In this document: in pieces, positions 10,560 to 23,330 of the stretch
How positions within the stretch are numbered: the stretch's first letter is position 1
Layout: each line of letters begins with the position of its first letter
Assembly: GCA_012934845.2 (NCBI GenBank)
Contig: WNNJ02000257.1
Span: 124,001-188,000 of the forward strand
Origin: Pomphorhynchus laevis
Lineage: Eukaryota; Acanthocephala; Palaeacanthocephala; Echinorhynchida; Pomphorhynchidae
Reading direction: 5' to 3'
Length of the DNA stretch: 64,000 nucleotides
Made by a program: the position numbers and the translations under genes
Notes under the pieces: generated by a model
What the model saw: the letters and a program-made list of their open reading frames with translations, nothing else
Database searches by the model: none
Told to the model about the DNA's origin: nothing

Positions 10560-13000
10560 TCTACATAACATCAGAATTGTTACGCGCTCCTTGAACATAG
10601 TCGACAGAACGTTTTATGTCGCATTCTGTGCATAAATCGGATATCATTGAAATCCTTCTCTTTATCAGATGTACTTTATTCCATTAACTTTAAATGGTTT
10701 GTACTTCACCAATAAGGATCGCAACCAACTAGTACAGATAATGAATCTGATTTAATTGTGAATTTCGTTACGTAACATAAAAGTACCATGTTAATTCCTT
10801 TAATGACAGATTTAAGCTCCACAGAATTTGTGAGAAGTGTCATTTTGTCTACTGAACCACGCCGCGTCCTCAACTATGTCATCGTTCATTTCCAAGCACG
10901 CTTCTGTAGCGATTAAACTTGCATCAGATAAAGGTCCCTTATAAAGACCCAATTTTACACAACAGGATCATACTGTTCAATTCGACTCTTGTTCTCATAC
11001 AACTTTGAAATCGTGGTGTCGTATATAGGTTGATATCAGTTATAAGTACTTTCTATACGCTTAGGGAAGCTCGTCCCCACTCTGAGCCATCTGCACATTA
11101 GATAATGCCCTACCAGCAGTCTGCATACTGAAAATAGTTGTCTTTTCGTTCGAACCTCATCAGGATTGAATTCCAAATGTGTTCGTTTCCAAATAATATG
11201 CCCTCTGTCTTTGCTTAGCTGCATCCCAAGTATATTTGGCGTCTCGATTAGCTTAGTTAGTTTTGCTTCAAATCCATATTCTACAAGATGGTCCTAAACT
11301 TCTTGAAGATTGATGTTACTGCGCTTAATCATAATACCGATAGTGATCTACTGACGTCTAAAATTCATGCTTGAGTAACCAAGTGTAATTGATAATAGCG
11401 TTCATGATTTTTGGTGGGACGCTTAAACCAAATCCCAATCTTGTTAACTTGTACGTTTTTCCCTCGAAATTTATAAATTGATAGTTTTGAAGTTCGTCAC
11501 AGACAAGTATACATAGGTATGCATGCTTGATGTCAATAATACTTGATTTTGAGCCAAACTGACTTTATTTGTGAATCGCCATTAAACAGTCTTGACTATC
11601 TCCTGTGTTACTCACTATATACTTATTAAGATCTTGATAATCCAAGACTGGTATAATTTTTTCCTCTGCTGAACTATGGTCATTAGTGGAATACAGTTAA
11701 GGGAATTAATCTCCGTTGGCTTCATCCATTTTTAATCAAACCCTTTTACTTCGGTTCGAAATTTTCTTGAGCAGAATCAGGTACTCTGTATCCAACAATC
11801 TTGTTTCGCAAGGTCGGCGATTCGTTTTTTTACTTCCAACTGGCCGTCGAATTGTCACCTTTGAACTTTGCGTGAAAATCTGGATCGTAAATCTCAAATC
11901 GATTAGATGATGCTACGTAAGCATTCATGTTTTTACTATCGCACATTAAGTTTATATATCTTGTATTTGTAACACCCGCTAATTACCTAATGACATCTAG
12001 GCCTAAAAGAGCATCAAATTTATTTAGTAATCTTTCGAATGAGACACCGTATATTGAAAATGTGACCATTGATTCTTATCCGAGCAACTGTCTGTTTGCA
12101 TCGTACACGAGAGCAATTCATGGTCGTTACATCTATCTCACCAGCAAACAAATAGTGGGCAGCAGTGCATTATTGCTAAAATTGTCATCGATCACCCAGT
12201 ATCAACCAGATATCTCGTGCCATTCATAACAATTATCATGCATAACACGTCATTAATAATTATTTGATGGTGGTCTGTAACTGTACAAATCAAACTCCGC
12301 TTTGGTCGTTTTTGACCACTATTTTGGCAGTTTCGGCTAATGTATCCTCTCTTTCTCCACTTTGGAATTATCGCTTTTGTTAGCCCTAGACAGTATCAGC
12401 TAATGTACCCCTTCTTTCAGCACTGATAGCATATGATATTATTCTTTTGATTAAACGAATTAAACAAGCGTTGATTTTATCCCGTTCCAATGGAGGCCGC
12501 ATATGTCGTTTCCGATTCTGATTTAGTAGCATGGTAATTATCATCTACCCGTGATACACAACAAGCATTCATCTATCAAACAAGTGTATGATCAGTGGCA
12601 ATAAGCTGTTCAGTCGTGATTGAATCAAACTCTGGTTTAACCCTTATGGATATTTGAGCATTGTCAGAAAGCCCGTTAACGAACGCGTAGTGCTGCAACG
12701 ATTTATCATTCTTAACAATTTGATTGCTGAGATTTGTCATACTTGAAATAAATTCTACCAGTCTTGTTCCGTATCATTTCATCACCATCAGTGCTTTGTA
12801 CAGCTCAAACTTTGTTCTACCAAAGAATGGTTGTAACCGAGCGATTAATTTGATAATATCAGTCTTAATATATTCGGGAAATGCTTCGTAAACGACGAAC
12901 GCTCCCGCGATAATTAATAGGGAAATAACTATCTCTAAGTCCGTTACCGCTTGTATTTTTATGGCACATTCAAATTTTCGTATCCACTCGTCATTAACCG
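10560..13000 (-). mobile_element. fossil LTR retrotransposon, Ty3/gypsy type (internal part)
   Basis: An old, heavily broken copy on the minus strand. The order along the minus strand is gag tail with zinc knuckles (about 12450-12300), an aspartic-protease-like stretch (about 12230-12100), reverse transcriptase (about 11700-11030) and an RNase H-like part (about 11000-10700). No flanking long terminal repeats were recognised. The many disruptions suggest considerable age. Confidence 0.65.
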
Positions 13001-14164
13001 ATCATCTATCACATTTTTTCAAAAATATTGTTTAAACAAAATAACATATCCGAAATGTCTTGTAAGCAACGTAAAACTAATAAGTGATTTTTTTACCAAC
13101 AGCGGACAAATACACATCACCGTTTTTATATATACTGTTTTATGCATGCGTATTATAAGTCTGGAAGAATGCGAACACAATTAAAAAATATTAATGCTGT
13201 TACACTAGTAACATCGTGAAGCAATAATTTTCGTAAGCCACGGGAAAATATAGAGCATTTTTAAACAGTGTTTCTTGTGCAAATTCAGTGTTCTTTATTT
13301 TTCGACAGTTTTTTAATTTAGATATTTTGCATCTACCATCTAAAAAACATATTATTCCCACAACCACATTTGAAAATAAAAAACATATTGCTGAAATACA
13401 ATTGCTTAAAATACTGTGAATGTTCTCGGATTGCTTTTGCATTTACTAAAATGATTTACAAAGAATTCGCCAAATATTTAATCGTTAAATTAATTGATAA
13501 AGAATTAGATAATGCCAAAAGTTGAAATCCAGCCATAGCAGTGTAATACACATAAAAAGATCAGACCTGATTACACCGGGGTATGTTCAAAAGTCAGATT
13601 ACTACTACCACGTTAATTGAAAAAAAATCACTTTGGATTATTACCGAGCTTCACTGTAGAAGTTGTTCGACTACCAGATGAAAAATATTGCAAGCAAATA
13701 TTTCTGCAAATAACAGTTGTGTCATTACAATCAGAGCAATACATCAGGGTAACAGTTAAGTAGAAATTTTATTATTAATTATTGTGGTAGATTGCATTTA
13801 TCCTTTGTAAACAATCGACACTGGGGCTCGAGATAAAAAATCGGTATACGATGTAGGGCTGAAACATTATCTTCAAATCAATGTGAAAAAATTGCGGTTT
13901 AGATAATTCGCTTAAATTACAGAATTACAAAATTATCAAAAATCATGGAATTATATTAAATTTTTAAATTGATAATTTTTACAAAATCCGGCTTTTAATG
14001 GACTTAAAATTTTCATATACGGTCATCAAATTATAAATACAAATTCTTTATCATATTTAAATATTGTCTTTATTTGAGCCAAAATTTTAGCAAGAGCTTC
14101 ATCACTCCCTAGCTTGTATGAATTTTTAAAGCAATCAATTTATATAAGCGCGCAATCGCTTTAA
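13001..14164. other. gene-free stretch
   Basis: AT-rich, with no recognised gene or repeat. The frames at 12951-13184 and 13200-13442 have low-complexity composition and no family match that I can see. Confidence 0.4.
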
Positions 14165-17100
14165 ATGATTAGGACAAAATTCTTTAGGAACGAATTTCGT
14201 ATTCGGTCGAAAATTGTAAATACGAATTCGGTCAAAATTCGTAAAATAACAGTTATAAGTGTTCAGTATAATTACAATCAATTTAATCAGTTACATATCA
14301 ATCAATTAATTACAGATCAATTCAATCAGCTGCAGAACAATTCAATCAGTTGCAGAACAATTCAATCAGTTGCAGATCAATCAATCGGTAGCGGTAGCAA
14401 ATTTAACAGCTTCAACACACAAGAACGTTAATGGGAGGACGTAAGAAAACAGCTACGAGCGACAACAACTATGATCAACTGCAAGTACAGTGCTCGACAC
14501 ACGACTGCAGAGTCTGGACAGCAATCGTCTGCGACAACAGTAAGTCTAAAGAAGACTTCCTATGTGGATTTGGTGCAAACAAACGAACCCGCAACCTCTT
14601 CCATAATCACATATCAACATCCAACGCGTCCACTCAAACTACCCCCGTCGTTTCCCTTTCTCAACCTACTGATACTGTCATCATATATTCCCATCCCATG
14701 TCATCTACACTCCTCGACACCCCGTCCGGTCCCTCCTGTCTCGTTTCTCAATAACCTGCATCCATCGATCAAAATCATCTCTACCAACCTCCACGATACT
14801 TCCACTCATAACATTTCTTCACATCGCTTGCCATCCCTATATTATCCACATCCTTTATTTCTCCCGCTATCGAACCTACACCCTCCATATCCTCAACTGC
14901 CAGCTTTCATATCGTGATCTCACCCACTCACGTCATTCGTCCTTCTTTACAGTAACGCTTTCCTTTTCGCGATCGTTGCGTCATCGTCACTAATATCACT
15001 CCTTCAACCTACTCAATAGGCACGTCTCGACCACGATGTTTATGTCTTCAGATTCATCCTCTCGTCTCTTGTTCCTGAGGATAAACCATCCTTTTTTAAC
15101 GACATCTCGCCTATCGCATTCATCCACCTAAGCAAATCTTCTCAATCTAATCCTTCTAAGCCCCTCAACTGAAAATTGATTTCAAGCATCGCTCTCACGC
15201 GTCCTCTGTTCTCTCCCAACGATTTAAACTAATGCAGTCTCCAGTCACTCGCATTTTACAGATCGCACCCTACCAAAATCGCTAAACTCTCTTCTACCCG
15301 AATCGAAAAACGCCGTCGCGAGTAAAACGGTGAAACATCTCTCTTCATCCAAAACTTCGACGAAAATTTTCAAGTTGTTCACACCCGCCCCAAAATTCGA
15401 TGGCGCTCAATTTCCCCTATGTGTCTTCTCCGCTAGCCCATTTCATCACCACACACTGTTTCCGAATCAGCATCTTCAACACTAGATCTATTCTCCATAA
15501 ATTCAATCTCATCCTCAACATATACACCAAGCAATCCATCAATCTCTTTTGCCTCAACAAATCCTGGCACTCCTATTCAAACGACCCCTCTATTTGTGTT
15601 TGCGCTCTTCTAATTGCTCACTAGTCGAATTCGCCCGCCCCTAAACTAATTTCCTTCTAAATTCTCTTACCATGGCGGCATTGTCGCATTCGCCCGTCAC
15701 CCCGCGTTTCTTCGCAAAATCACTCCCCCTTTCAGTCCTTGCTCTCTTGAATTGCTCACTTGTCGTTCTTTTAGCCCGATCACTCTGGATCTCGCCGTTG
15801 TATACCGTCCTGGTTCATCAGCTCCTTATTTTTTACATCTCCTTATTTTTTTATTGAACTCGATAACCTCCTGTTCCACTGTTCATTGTCATCCATCCTT
15901 TCACTTGCTCTTGGCGACTTTAGCATCCGCCTCAAACGCCCCTCTTCCACCGATTCCATCTTGTTCATCAACTTTCTTTCAAACTACATACATACTCATA
16001 TACACTGCCCCATACATATCCTTGGCAGGGCACTCAACATCATCGCTGTCCCCGATCGTCTTTACTCAAATCTTCTATATCTTCTCCCACAATAACATCT
16101 CCCTCTCCTCACAATCTCGTCTTTCTTTTCTACTCTGAACTCACATCCACTTTCGATATTCTCTTGTCCTTTAAGATTCACCATCACCGTCGGTTGCACC
16201 GTGTCACATGGTTTAACATCCCATGCCTAATTTTAAAACGTAAACTCCGTCATACTTTTCCATTCTATCAATGCTCTCTCAGATGTGATATCCACTCTCT
16301 CACTCTTGATCCCGTGATTCCTATATTGCTCTTCGCCGGTCTCATCTCAACCTACTACGTAACAAATGCAACTAATGGCAGCATAAAATTCTCACTTCAT
16401 TCAACTCTAAATCTCTCTGGCATGCTATTAACTCAATTTTTCTCGCTCCTCTTCATCTTGCAACATTAATCCAAATGATTATTCGTCATTACTCCAAACC
16501 AAAGTATCCACGCTGATCTCTTACAACCCCGTATCTATTCCATCTTACTGTTACTTGCCTCGCCTCATCCTCCCGGAACACTTTCATCTTCTCTCTGTCT
16601 CACCTACCAAAGTCTCATATGTCCTCATTTCCTTGCTCAACAAAACTTCACCTGCTGATCATCTGCCTACCCCATACTTAAATCCATATGCTCATCGATA
16701 TCACAACCTTGTTTAACTCGTTCATCCGCAGTAGTTCTTCCCTTCACACTGGAAATCCGTTATCGTTTGCCCCATTCTTAATCAACAATCGCTTGGATCC
16801 TCACTTCCTACTAGCTCTCGCCATATTTCACTTCTCCCTACTTTTTCTAAGCTGCTAGAACGCCTTATCTCAATACAGATCAACGCTTATCTCTCATCAT
16901 CCAATCTGTACTCTCCTTTCCAATCGGCTTTCCGCTCAAATCACTCCACCAAAATCGCCTGCATAAAAGTTTACAACGACTTATTCATTTCTCATGACAT
17001 TGCTCTATATAGTGTTCTCATCTCCCTCGACCTCTCCTCCGCCTTCAAAATTGTCGACCACTCCATACTCCTTTCTCACCTTCGTTATGATTACGACTTT

Positions 17101-18205
17101 TCTTCCTCCTCCGTAGCATGATTTGCCTCAAATCTCTCCGAATGTTCATTTCGCGTCTGTTCTAATTCATCATCATCCCCTCCCGTGACTATTTGCTGCG
17201 GAATCCCACAAGGTTCAGTCCTAGGTCCCATGCTTTGCTCTCTTCTGCTTGGCAATCTCTCTCCGTTTATCAAACCTTAATCCTTTAACGTCATGCAATA
17301 CGCCGATGACATCATCATCTGTGCTCATGTACCATCACATCGCATACACGACATCGCCATTTCTCATCCAACTGTCTTTCTTCTATCTACAAAAGTTTCT
17401 CTTATCTTTATCTCGTTCTAAACCTAGACAAGTCCAAAATAATGTGGATCCTCCCCCCGTCAACCTAACATATCTCTTTCCCTGTATCTTTTGCCTCATC
17501 AATCATTTCCATACTCCATAATCTCCCTTTATTAGGATTCCATTTCGATGATCATTTTTCCCTTAAACCCTTCGTCTGCGACAATGTCTGATCATCTAAC
17601 TTAATTCTCCGTAACATCAGCCGTATCCGCCCCCATATCGACTTGCGTTCTTGTATGTATCTTCTTTCATCACTTAACTTCCTTAATATCGATTCATGCC
17701 TCAGCCTTTTCGCCAATTCTCCCAAATCCACCATCATACCCCTACAACGCATCATCAACTCCACCGTTAGAGTGCTCCTACATTTCCGTCGCTTCGATCA
17801 CACATCCACATATTTTGCCCAACTCTCCTGGCCCACCATCAGCATCAAACTCCGCCTTCTTCTCGTCAATTTTCGTCGCATCGCTGTCGGCTCCCCATCG
17901 TTCATCAACCTCCCTTTCTTAGACGACACTCGTCCCAATTCTCTATCGCTTCGTTCCCGTCATTCCATCTTACTCCACGTTTCTAATTACTCCTACAACA
18001 ACAGTATCCGATCTTAATTCGTTACCGCCCTCTCTCCTGGAATCAACTCCCTTTCGACGTCCGCCGCGCTCCCTTCTTTATCACATTCAAAATCCCATCC
18101 GTTCACACTTTATCGTCATATGATTTAAATTTTTTTCTTCGCTTCGTGGTAATGTAAGCGTGCGCCGGCACGCATTTCCCACGTAAAATCAAATCTTTTT
18201 AAGAA
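14165..18205 (+). mobile_element. L2-like LINE, nearly full length but decayed
   Basis: This copy extends further 5' than any other here. A 5' region with a 20-nt tandem motif (CAATTCAATCAGTTGCAGAA, about 14310-14390) is followed by an ORF1 start at 14431 (ATGGGAGGACGT). ORF1 remnants run to about 15390. ORF2 starts at 15400 with an APE-type endonuclease (SINLFCLNKSWHSYSND) and RT follows to about 18070. The 3' end carries the family's GTAAGCGTGCGCCGGCACGC terminus near 18155-18190. RT motifs survive in fragments (EIACI-like 'KIACIKVYND', AFKIVDHSILL, QYADDIIICAH), with many stops and shifts. Compared with the copy at 44889 it is clearly older. Confidence 0.88.
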
Positions 18206-18245
18206 CATTTTGAATTTTTTTAATCACGCAGCAAATATTCTGTCT

Positions 18246-18815
18246 TGTAAGGATGTTATACTGCTCTATACTTTAATTCTAAAAATTTGTTTGTAAACTA
18301 GTGCATGACTATCCTCATGAACCAGTTACCACACGATCTAACAATAACCATCATCCTTAGTTGACGTTAGTACTCAGTGGATCAACAGGGCGCAGGCACT
18401 GAGCACTAACGACGTTTCCACATGTTGTAATACTTGAATGGACTATAAAAAATCCAGCTAATCATTAAAAAATTTCATGAAACTTCCCAGTGAATTTATC
18501 GACTTCTTACCGTTCTAACACTTTTTGAAATATATTTCCAGAGTATGTCATTTGATTTTTGAAATGTAAGGATGTTATACTGCTCTATGCTTTAATCTTA
18601 AACACTTGTATGCAAACTAGTGTACGAATATCGTCGCAAACCAGTTGCAACGCGATCTAACCACTACCATCATCCTGCGCTGAAGTTAGTATTCAGTAGA
18701 TCTTCAGGAAGCGGGCATTAACGCTTCAACATGATGTAATGCTTGAATGGTTTATAAGAAATCCACCTTGTCGTTGAAAAATTACATGAAACTCCTGCAA
18801 ATTTTTATTTTTTGA
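18246..18815. repeat. imperfect tandem duplication, about 317 bp period
   Basis: GTAAGGATGTTATACTGCTC occurs at 18248 and again at about 18565, and the following 250 bases run parallel (TTTGTAAACTAGTG.. / TATGCAAACTAGTG.., CATCATCCTTAGTTGACG.. / CATCATCCTGCGCTGAAG..). The first unit contains a hairpin, GTTAGTACTCAGTG facing CACTGAGCACTAAC. The nature of the unit is unknown; it directly follows the LINE 3' end. Confidence 0.7.
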
Positions 18816-19629
18816 CGTTTTATCATTAAAACATAAAAAACATCGGCAATTGCCTATGGCAAATAATTTCACTGTGAAAGCTGAACATGACAATGTAGCT
18901 TACCTTGACCTTTACCTTTTAGCGAGTACTCCTTTTAACGTGTTCTCTACGTTATTGTCGATTATTGAATTGACACCTGCCAAATTTATGCATGACGATT
19001 GGAATCAGAAGACGGAGTTTAACCAAGGTTCAAGCCAAGCACTACAATCAATCCTCGTATGGAAAGCTATCAAATCGTCTAATTGGTTTAGTAAAACATA
19101 GATGAATCCTTCTAAGGTCATCGACTTCACCACATGTACATGAAAATGTATCTGGTGCCGAGTATTAAATTAGCGATCTTAATCATTTAAGGGAAAAGTT
19201 TAATGAACATATAGATGAATCTTAACCAGATATACTAGCACACAAAATGTGTGCTACTTATCCAAGTCCTATTTGCCCTGTCTCTGATCATAATATCATA
19301 ATTTAAGTAATAATAGTAAGCCTTGTGACATGTTCGGTGTTTAGTGGATGATATCAATCATCCACTAAGTTTATGCTGCAATAATTAAAAGTACTCCACA
19401 GTGATTACAATTAGATATAATTAGATTTTCTTAGACATGACTACGTTTTTCCGATTTGATAGCCTCTTTGTTTGCCTTGTCTAACCTAACTTTTTCGACC
19501 ACTGTAACTCCTATTACTTAATTAATATGTTCTTTAATATGGGGTTTTATAAGTATATTTACAAAGCCCAATTCTTTTCACGCTAATTTTTGGTGACTTA
19601 TAATGCTTCATCACATCTCTAAACTTCCA
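18816..19629. other. gene-free stretch with one unassigned 83-codon frame
   Basis: An open frame at 18850-19101 has fairly balanced amino-acid content but no recognisable family, no clear splice signals and no neighbours to support it. The rest is unremarkable. Confidence 0.3.
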
Positions 19630-19920
19630 TGTTATGCAGTACGCAGACAACATCCTTTTATACGCCCATCCTACTTTCGATCACATATTTGATCATTTCT
19701 TAAACTTAACGAAGTGCATGAAATATATTTCGAAGCACATCTCCGCCATTCAGCTGTTCGCTAATCCCTTTAAATCAAAAGTCATATGGATCATACCGTA
19801 TCATAACGATTCAAATCCACAACCGATACTTTTACCTTCCATCTCATTTTCAGTCTTTAAAAACTTAATCTTTCCTTGTTTTCAACTATATAGCAAACTT
19901 TCTCTCACTTATTTTAATAA
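19630..19920 (+). mobile_element. L2-like LINE fragment (RT palm), left half of a split copy
   Basis: Reads as the RT active-site region (QYADNILLYAH, KSKVIWIIP). It stops just where the minus-strand LINE 19925-21960 begins, and its continuation reappears at 22015-22215. The D-to-N change in the usual YADD box shows the copy is dead. Confidence 0.75.
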
Positions 19921-19924
19921 TAAT

Positions 19925-21960
19925 ACAAATTTATTTAATGTGGCAAATGCGTACAAGCTGTACGCTTACAAGTCCACAAACAAAAATGAGAAAGTCAAGC
20001 AGATAAATTGTTAAAATGGGATCGGATTTGTCGTTTGAAGCACTGCAGGGAAGTTGATTGGCGTATATGAATGGGCAGATGATTCCACGATAGAGGAGCA
20101 GCCACCAGGAAGGAGCGGAGTCCAAAGGAGGTAGAGTAGTTTGGGACATGTAAAAGAAGGGAATTACAGGAACGCAAGGAACAGTAAACAGGACGGGAAT
20201 TATCAAGAAAAGGAAGGTTGAGAAATGAAGGGGTATGAAAAGTTACAAGGCGGAAAGCAACGATAAGAAGACGAATTTGAACACGACAATAAATTGTAGG
20301 CAAATCGAGAGAAGCAAGATGGTAGGATGTATGATCAAAACGACGAAGACAGAGGAGAATTCGGACAGCTGCGTTGACGATGCGTTGTAGGGGAAGAAGA
20401 GTGGATTTAGGTGAGTTGGAAAATAGACTAAGACAATAATCGAGTCTAGAAAAAAGGAGAGATGATATGATAGTCATACAAGAAGGGAAATCGATCAATC
20501 TACGAACTTGACGTAGGTTGCGGAGTATCAAGGTAGATGAGCGTACTTTAATCTCTAACGAAAGGTTTAAGTGAAAGTCGGTTGTCAAAATGGAAGCCTA
20601 GGAAAACGAGATTATCAACGATAGGAAGAATTGTAGAATTTAATGATACGGAGGGAGGTTCGAAGCCGAGGCGTCGAGGTAGGATCCACATAATTTTGGA
20701 TTTATCAGGATTCAGAGAAAGGCGAAGGGAAGAAAGATGATTGGAAATTGAGACAAGACAGTCGGAAGCAGAAACACTAAGATCGTGAATACGATAAACA
20801 GGTGCATGAGCATAGATGAGAATGTCATCAGCATATTGCATAACATGGAAGTTAAATTTATGAGAAATCGAAGACAAATCACCAAGAAGAAGAGAGAAAA
20901 GTATAGGGCCTAATACGGAGCCTTGCGGAACACCGGACGGAATGGACGAAGGATGGGAGAGAGAAGAGTTAGAATATACGCGAAATGTACGGTTTGATAG
21001 ATATGAAGAAAACCATGATACAGTGGGTAAAGAGAAGCCATAATCATGACGAAGGCGATGGAGAAGAATCGAGTGATCGACGATGTCAAAAGCAGACGAT
21101 AGATCAAGAGAAACTATGACACTACATAATTTATGATCGCGCGATATGAGTAAGTCGTTATAAACTTTAAGACATGCAATTTCGGTAGAGTAATTAGAGC
21201 GAAAAGCGGCTTGGAAGGGAGGAAATAAGTTAGAGGAATAGAGATATGTATTAACTTGCTTAAGAACGAGACGCTCAAGGAGTTTAGAGAGGGTTGGGAG
21301 AAGTGAGATTGGACGGTACGAAGATGGTAGTGAAGAGTCGAGAGATTGCTTTTTGATAAGAGGACGAACAGTGGCGCATTTCCAGATGGAAGGAAATGTA
21401 CGGCTACGGATGGACGAGTTGAACAATGTGGTTAGGAAGGGTAAGATAAAGGAGCAGATATTTTTAAGCAAGTGAGTGGGAATTGGGTCAGAAGGAGAGG
21501 TTTTATTAGGTAATGACAGCAGAACCGAAGAAACTTCATCAGACGAAACGGGAAGAAGGTGGAATAGTTCTGGGAGGGAAGTATTTAAAGATAAGAGTGG
21601 GTACAAGGGGGCTATGGGTAGTAGGGAAAGTAAATTAGATAGCTTAGTTTGTAGATAAGAAGAAAATTCATCAGGATTTATATTACAAGGGGTAGATGAT
21701 CATGAAAGAATTGAGTTTAAGATTTTCCAATGAGATTTAGTGTTGGAAGATGACTCGAGTTGATTTCGCCAAAAGAGAGTACGTTTAGTACGTATAAGAA
21801 TGAGATGTGAACGGCGTTGAGAAAAGTAGGAATCACGAAGATTTGGAGGGAGTGAGTTGGGTGAACGTTTAAGAAAGCGTTTATACATACGAAAAGAGTG
21901 ACGGAGGCGACGCTTAGAAAGACTATTTTGTTTGACAAAAATTTCGATCCTGTAATTTAC
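19925..21960 (-). mobile_element. L2-like LINE, 5'-truncated, RT largely open
   Basis: Minus-strand RT in two overlapping frames: 21606-20548 (352 codons; TSYRPISLLPTLSKLLERL-like block, AFDIVDHSILLHRLRHDYGF, GVPQGSVLGPILFSLLLGDL, QYADDILIYAH) and 20588-19995 (197 codons; C-terminal part LIDFPSCMTIISSLLFSRLDY). One frameshift near 20570 separates them. The 3' end has the family's GTAAGCGTACAGCTTGTACG-like terminus next to 19930-19970. Sequence differs noticeably from the 44889 copy, so it represents a separate subfamily. It is inserted into an older plus-strand copy. Confidence 0.9.
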
Positions 21961-22014
21961 AAATAAGTGACTTTCGACGTATTGGCAGAACTCATGAATT
22001 TCACACTCGCAATC

Positions 22015-22215
22015 ATATTATCTCTGTAATTCTCCTTTCCAAGATAGATTACCGCCTTACCTTGTTTATTAATCCGCGAAAATCACTGTAATACCACTAC
22101 AACGCATTATTATCACCGCCTTGTGTATTCTTCTATGCCTTAGACGTTTCAATCACATTCCCAAACACAGTTATCCGATTGTCATTGGGCAACATTTCCC
22201 GACGTATACTTTGCT
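22015..22215 (+). mobile_element. L2-like LINE fragment (RT C-terminal), right half of a split copy
   Basis: Encodes remnants of the segment that follows the palm (CCACTACAACGCATTATT, CTTCTATGCCTTAGACG; protein-level LQRI....ILLCLRRF). Together with 19630-19920 it is best explained as one plus-strand copy split by the minus-strand insertion. Confidence 0.7.
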
Positions 22216-22349
22216 GTTTACTTTATCGTACTCTTTGATTTCGCACAATAAACTCTCATTCTTACATTAATCTCCTCTCTCACTTGAACTTTCACCAATT
22301 ACATCTTTGACTCTGTGTTCTAGTAACTCATATATTCTCTGTGTTCGCA

Positions 22350-23120
22350 AAAAAAATGAAATTTAAAATAAGAATTAATTTTTATGAATTGACTAATAAA
22401 TAACAGACGTTGTATGATAATATGAATTAGTGGTCATCAGGAGGAACTGCTATGTTATCAGTTTTGGTATATACATGCTTCCATAAGACTAATTCTAGGA
22501 CAAACTAAGGGTTACAATACTTTTGACACTATTGAGGTACATAATAGCGCCTTTCTGTGAAGTAGATATATAAGCGTATTCCTAAAATGGTCCCATGCAC
22601 TTTCTAGCCCAGCGACAAACGGGTCTAGCTAAATTATTTGTTGAACAGATAAAATCAGCTAACTGAGTCCACGTATTAATTATAATTATAAAATAAACAA
22701 AACATAATAATGCTATATCAAAATTTAATAATTAAATAATAAAATAAATAATTGTTTTAAGATTTTTTATAATTAAAATCAAGTTAAAATAAAAAATTGA
22801 AATTTAAAATAAACGTTATTTTTATGAATTAATTAATAAATAACATACGTTGTATCAGAATAAGAATTAGAGGTCATTAAGAGGAACTGATATGCTATCA
22901 GGTTTCGGCCCCCAAATCCTCTACCCAACATAGCAGCGAGGCCAAATACATGCTAATGATGTATTTCCCCTGATTAAATTTGATTATCTAGTATCTTATT
23001 CTAATACAAAGTATATTATTTATTATACATTCGTAAAAAATTTCCGCTAATGATTTTAAATTTATTTTTAATATTATAGTGTTGATTTATATATTATACT
23101 ATTTTCTATTTGATATAGAT
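22350..23120 (-). mobile_element. Naiad-type PLE 3' region, two tandem blocks
   Basis: Minus-strand sequence from 23120 contains the last codons of the Naiad RT frame, then the non-coding 3' block (GGCC..GGCC structure, 22881-22952), AT-rich tail and the ACTCAGTTAGCTGATTTTAT end at about 22660. After about 190 bases a second, partial copy of the 3' block follows (22350-22470). Tandem partial copies of this kind are the pseudo-LTR arrangement known from PLEs. Confidence 0.75.
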
Positions 23121-23149
23121 CAACGCGATTTTATTAAAAATAACTTATT

Positions 23150-23330
23150 TAGGAACGATTAGGTAAAATTGAACGACAAATTATTATGATATTTCGCTAG
23201 TAACTACTAGCTTCTTTAGAAATTAGAAGTTTGATTCTAATTTTCGAAGATGCTAGTAGTTACTAGCGAAATATCAAAATAATTTGTCTATAAATTTTAC
23301 CTAATCGTTTCTGAATATTTTAAAATACAT
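23150..23330. mobile_element. inverted-repeat insertion with hammerhead-like cores
   Basis: Arms of about 75 bp face each other (ATTAGGTAAAATTGAACGAC on the left, its complement near 23290 on the right). Each arm holds a hairpin GCTAGTAGTTACTAGC followed by GAAATATC. The box before the hairpin is degraded here (CGAAGA on plus, CTAAAGA on minus), against CTGAAGA in the related insertion at 36322-36495. Confidence 0.6.

Noticed and set aside
20910-21107. Secondary frames within the minus-strand LINE and in the other L2-like copies
   Set aside because: Shadows of the RT frame. The family's C/T-rich strand leaves alternative frames open.
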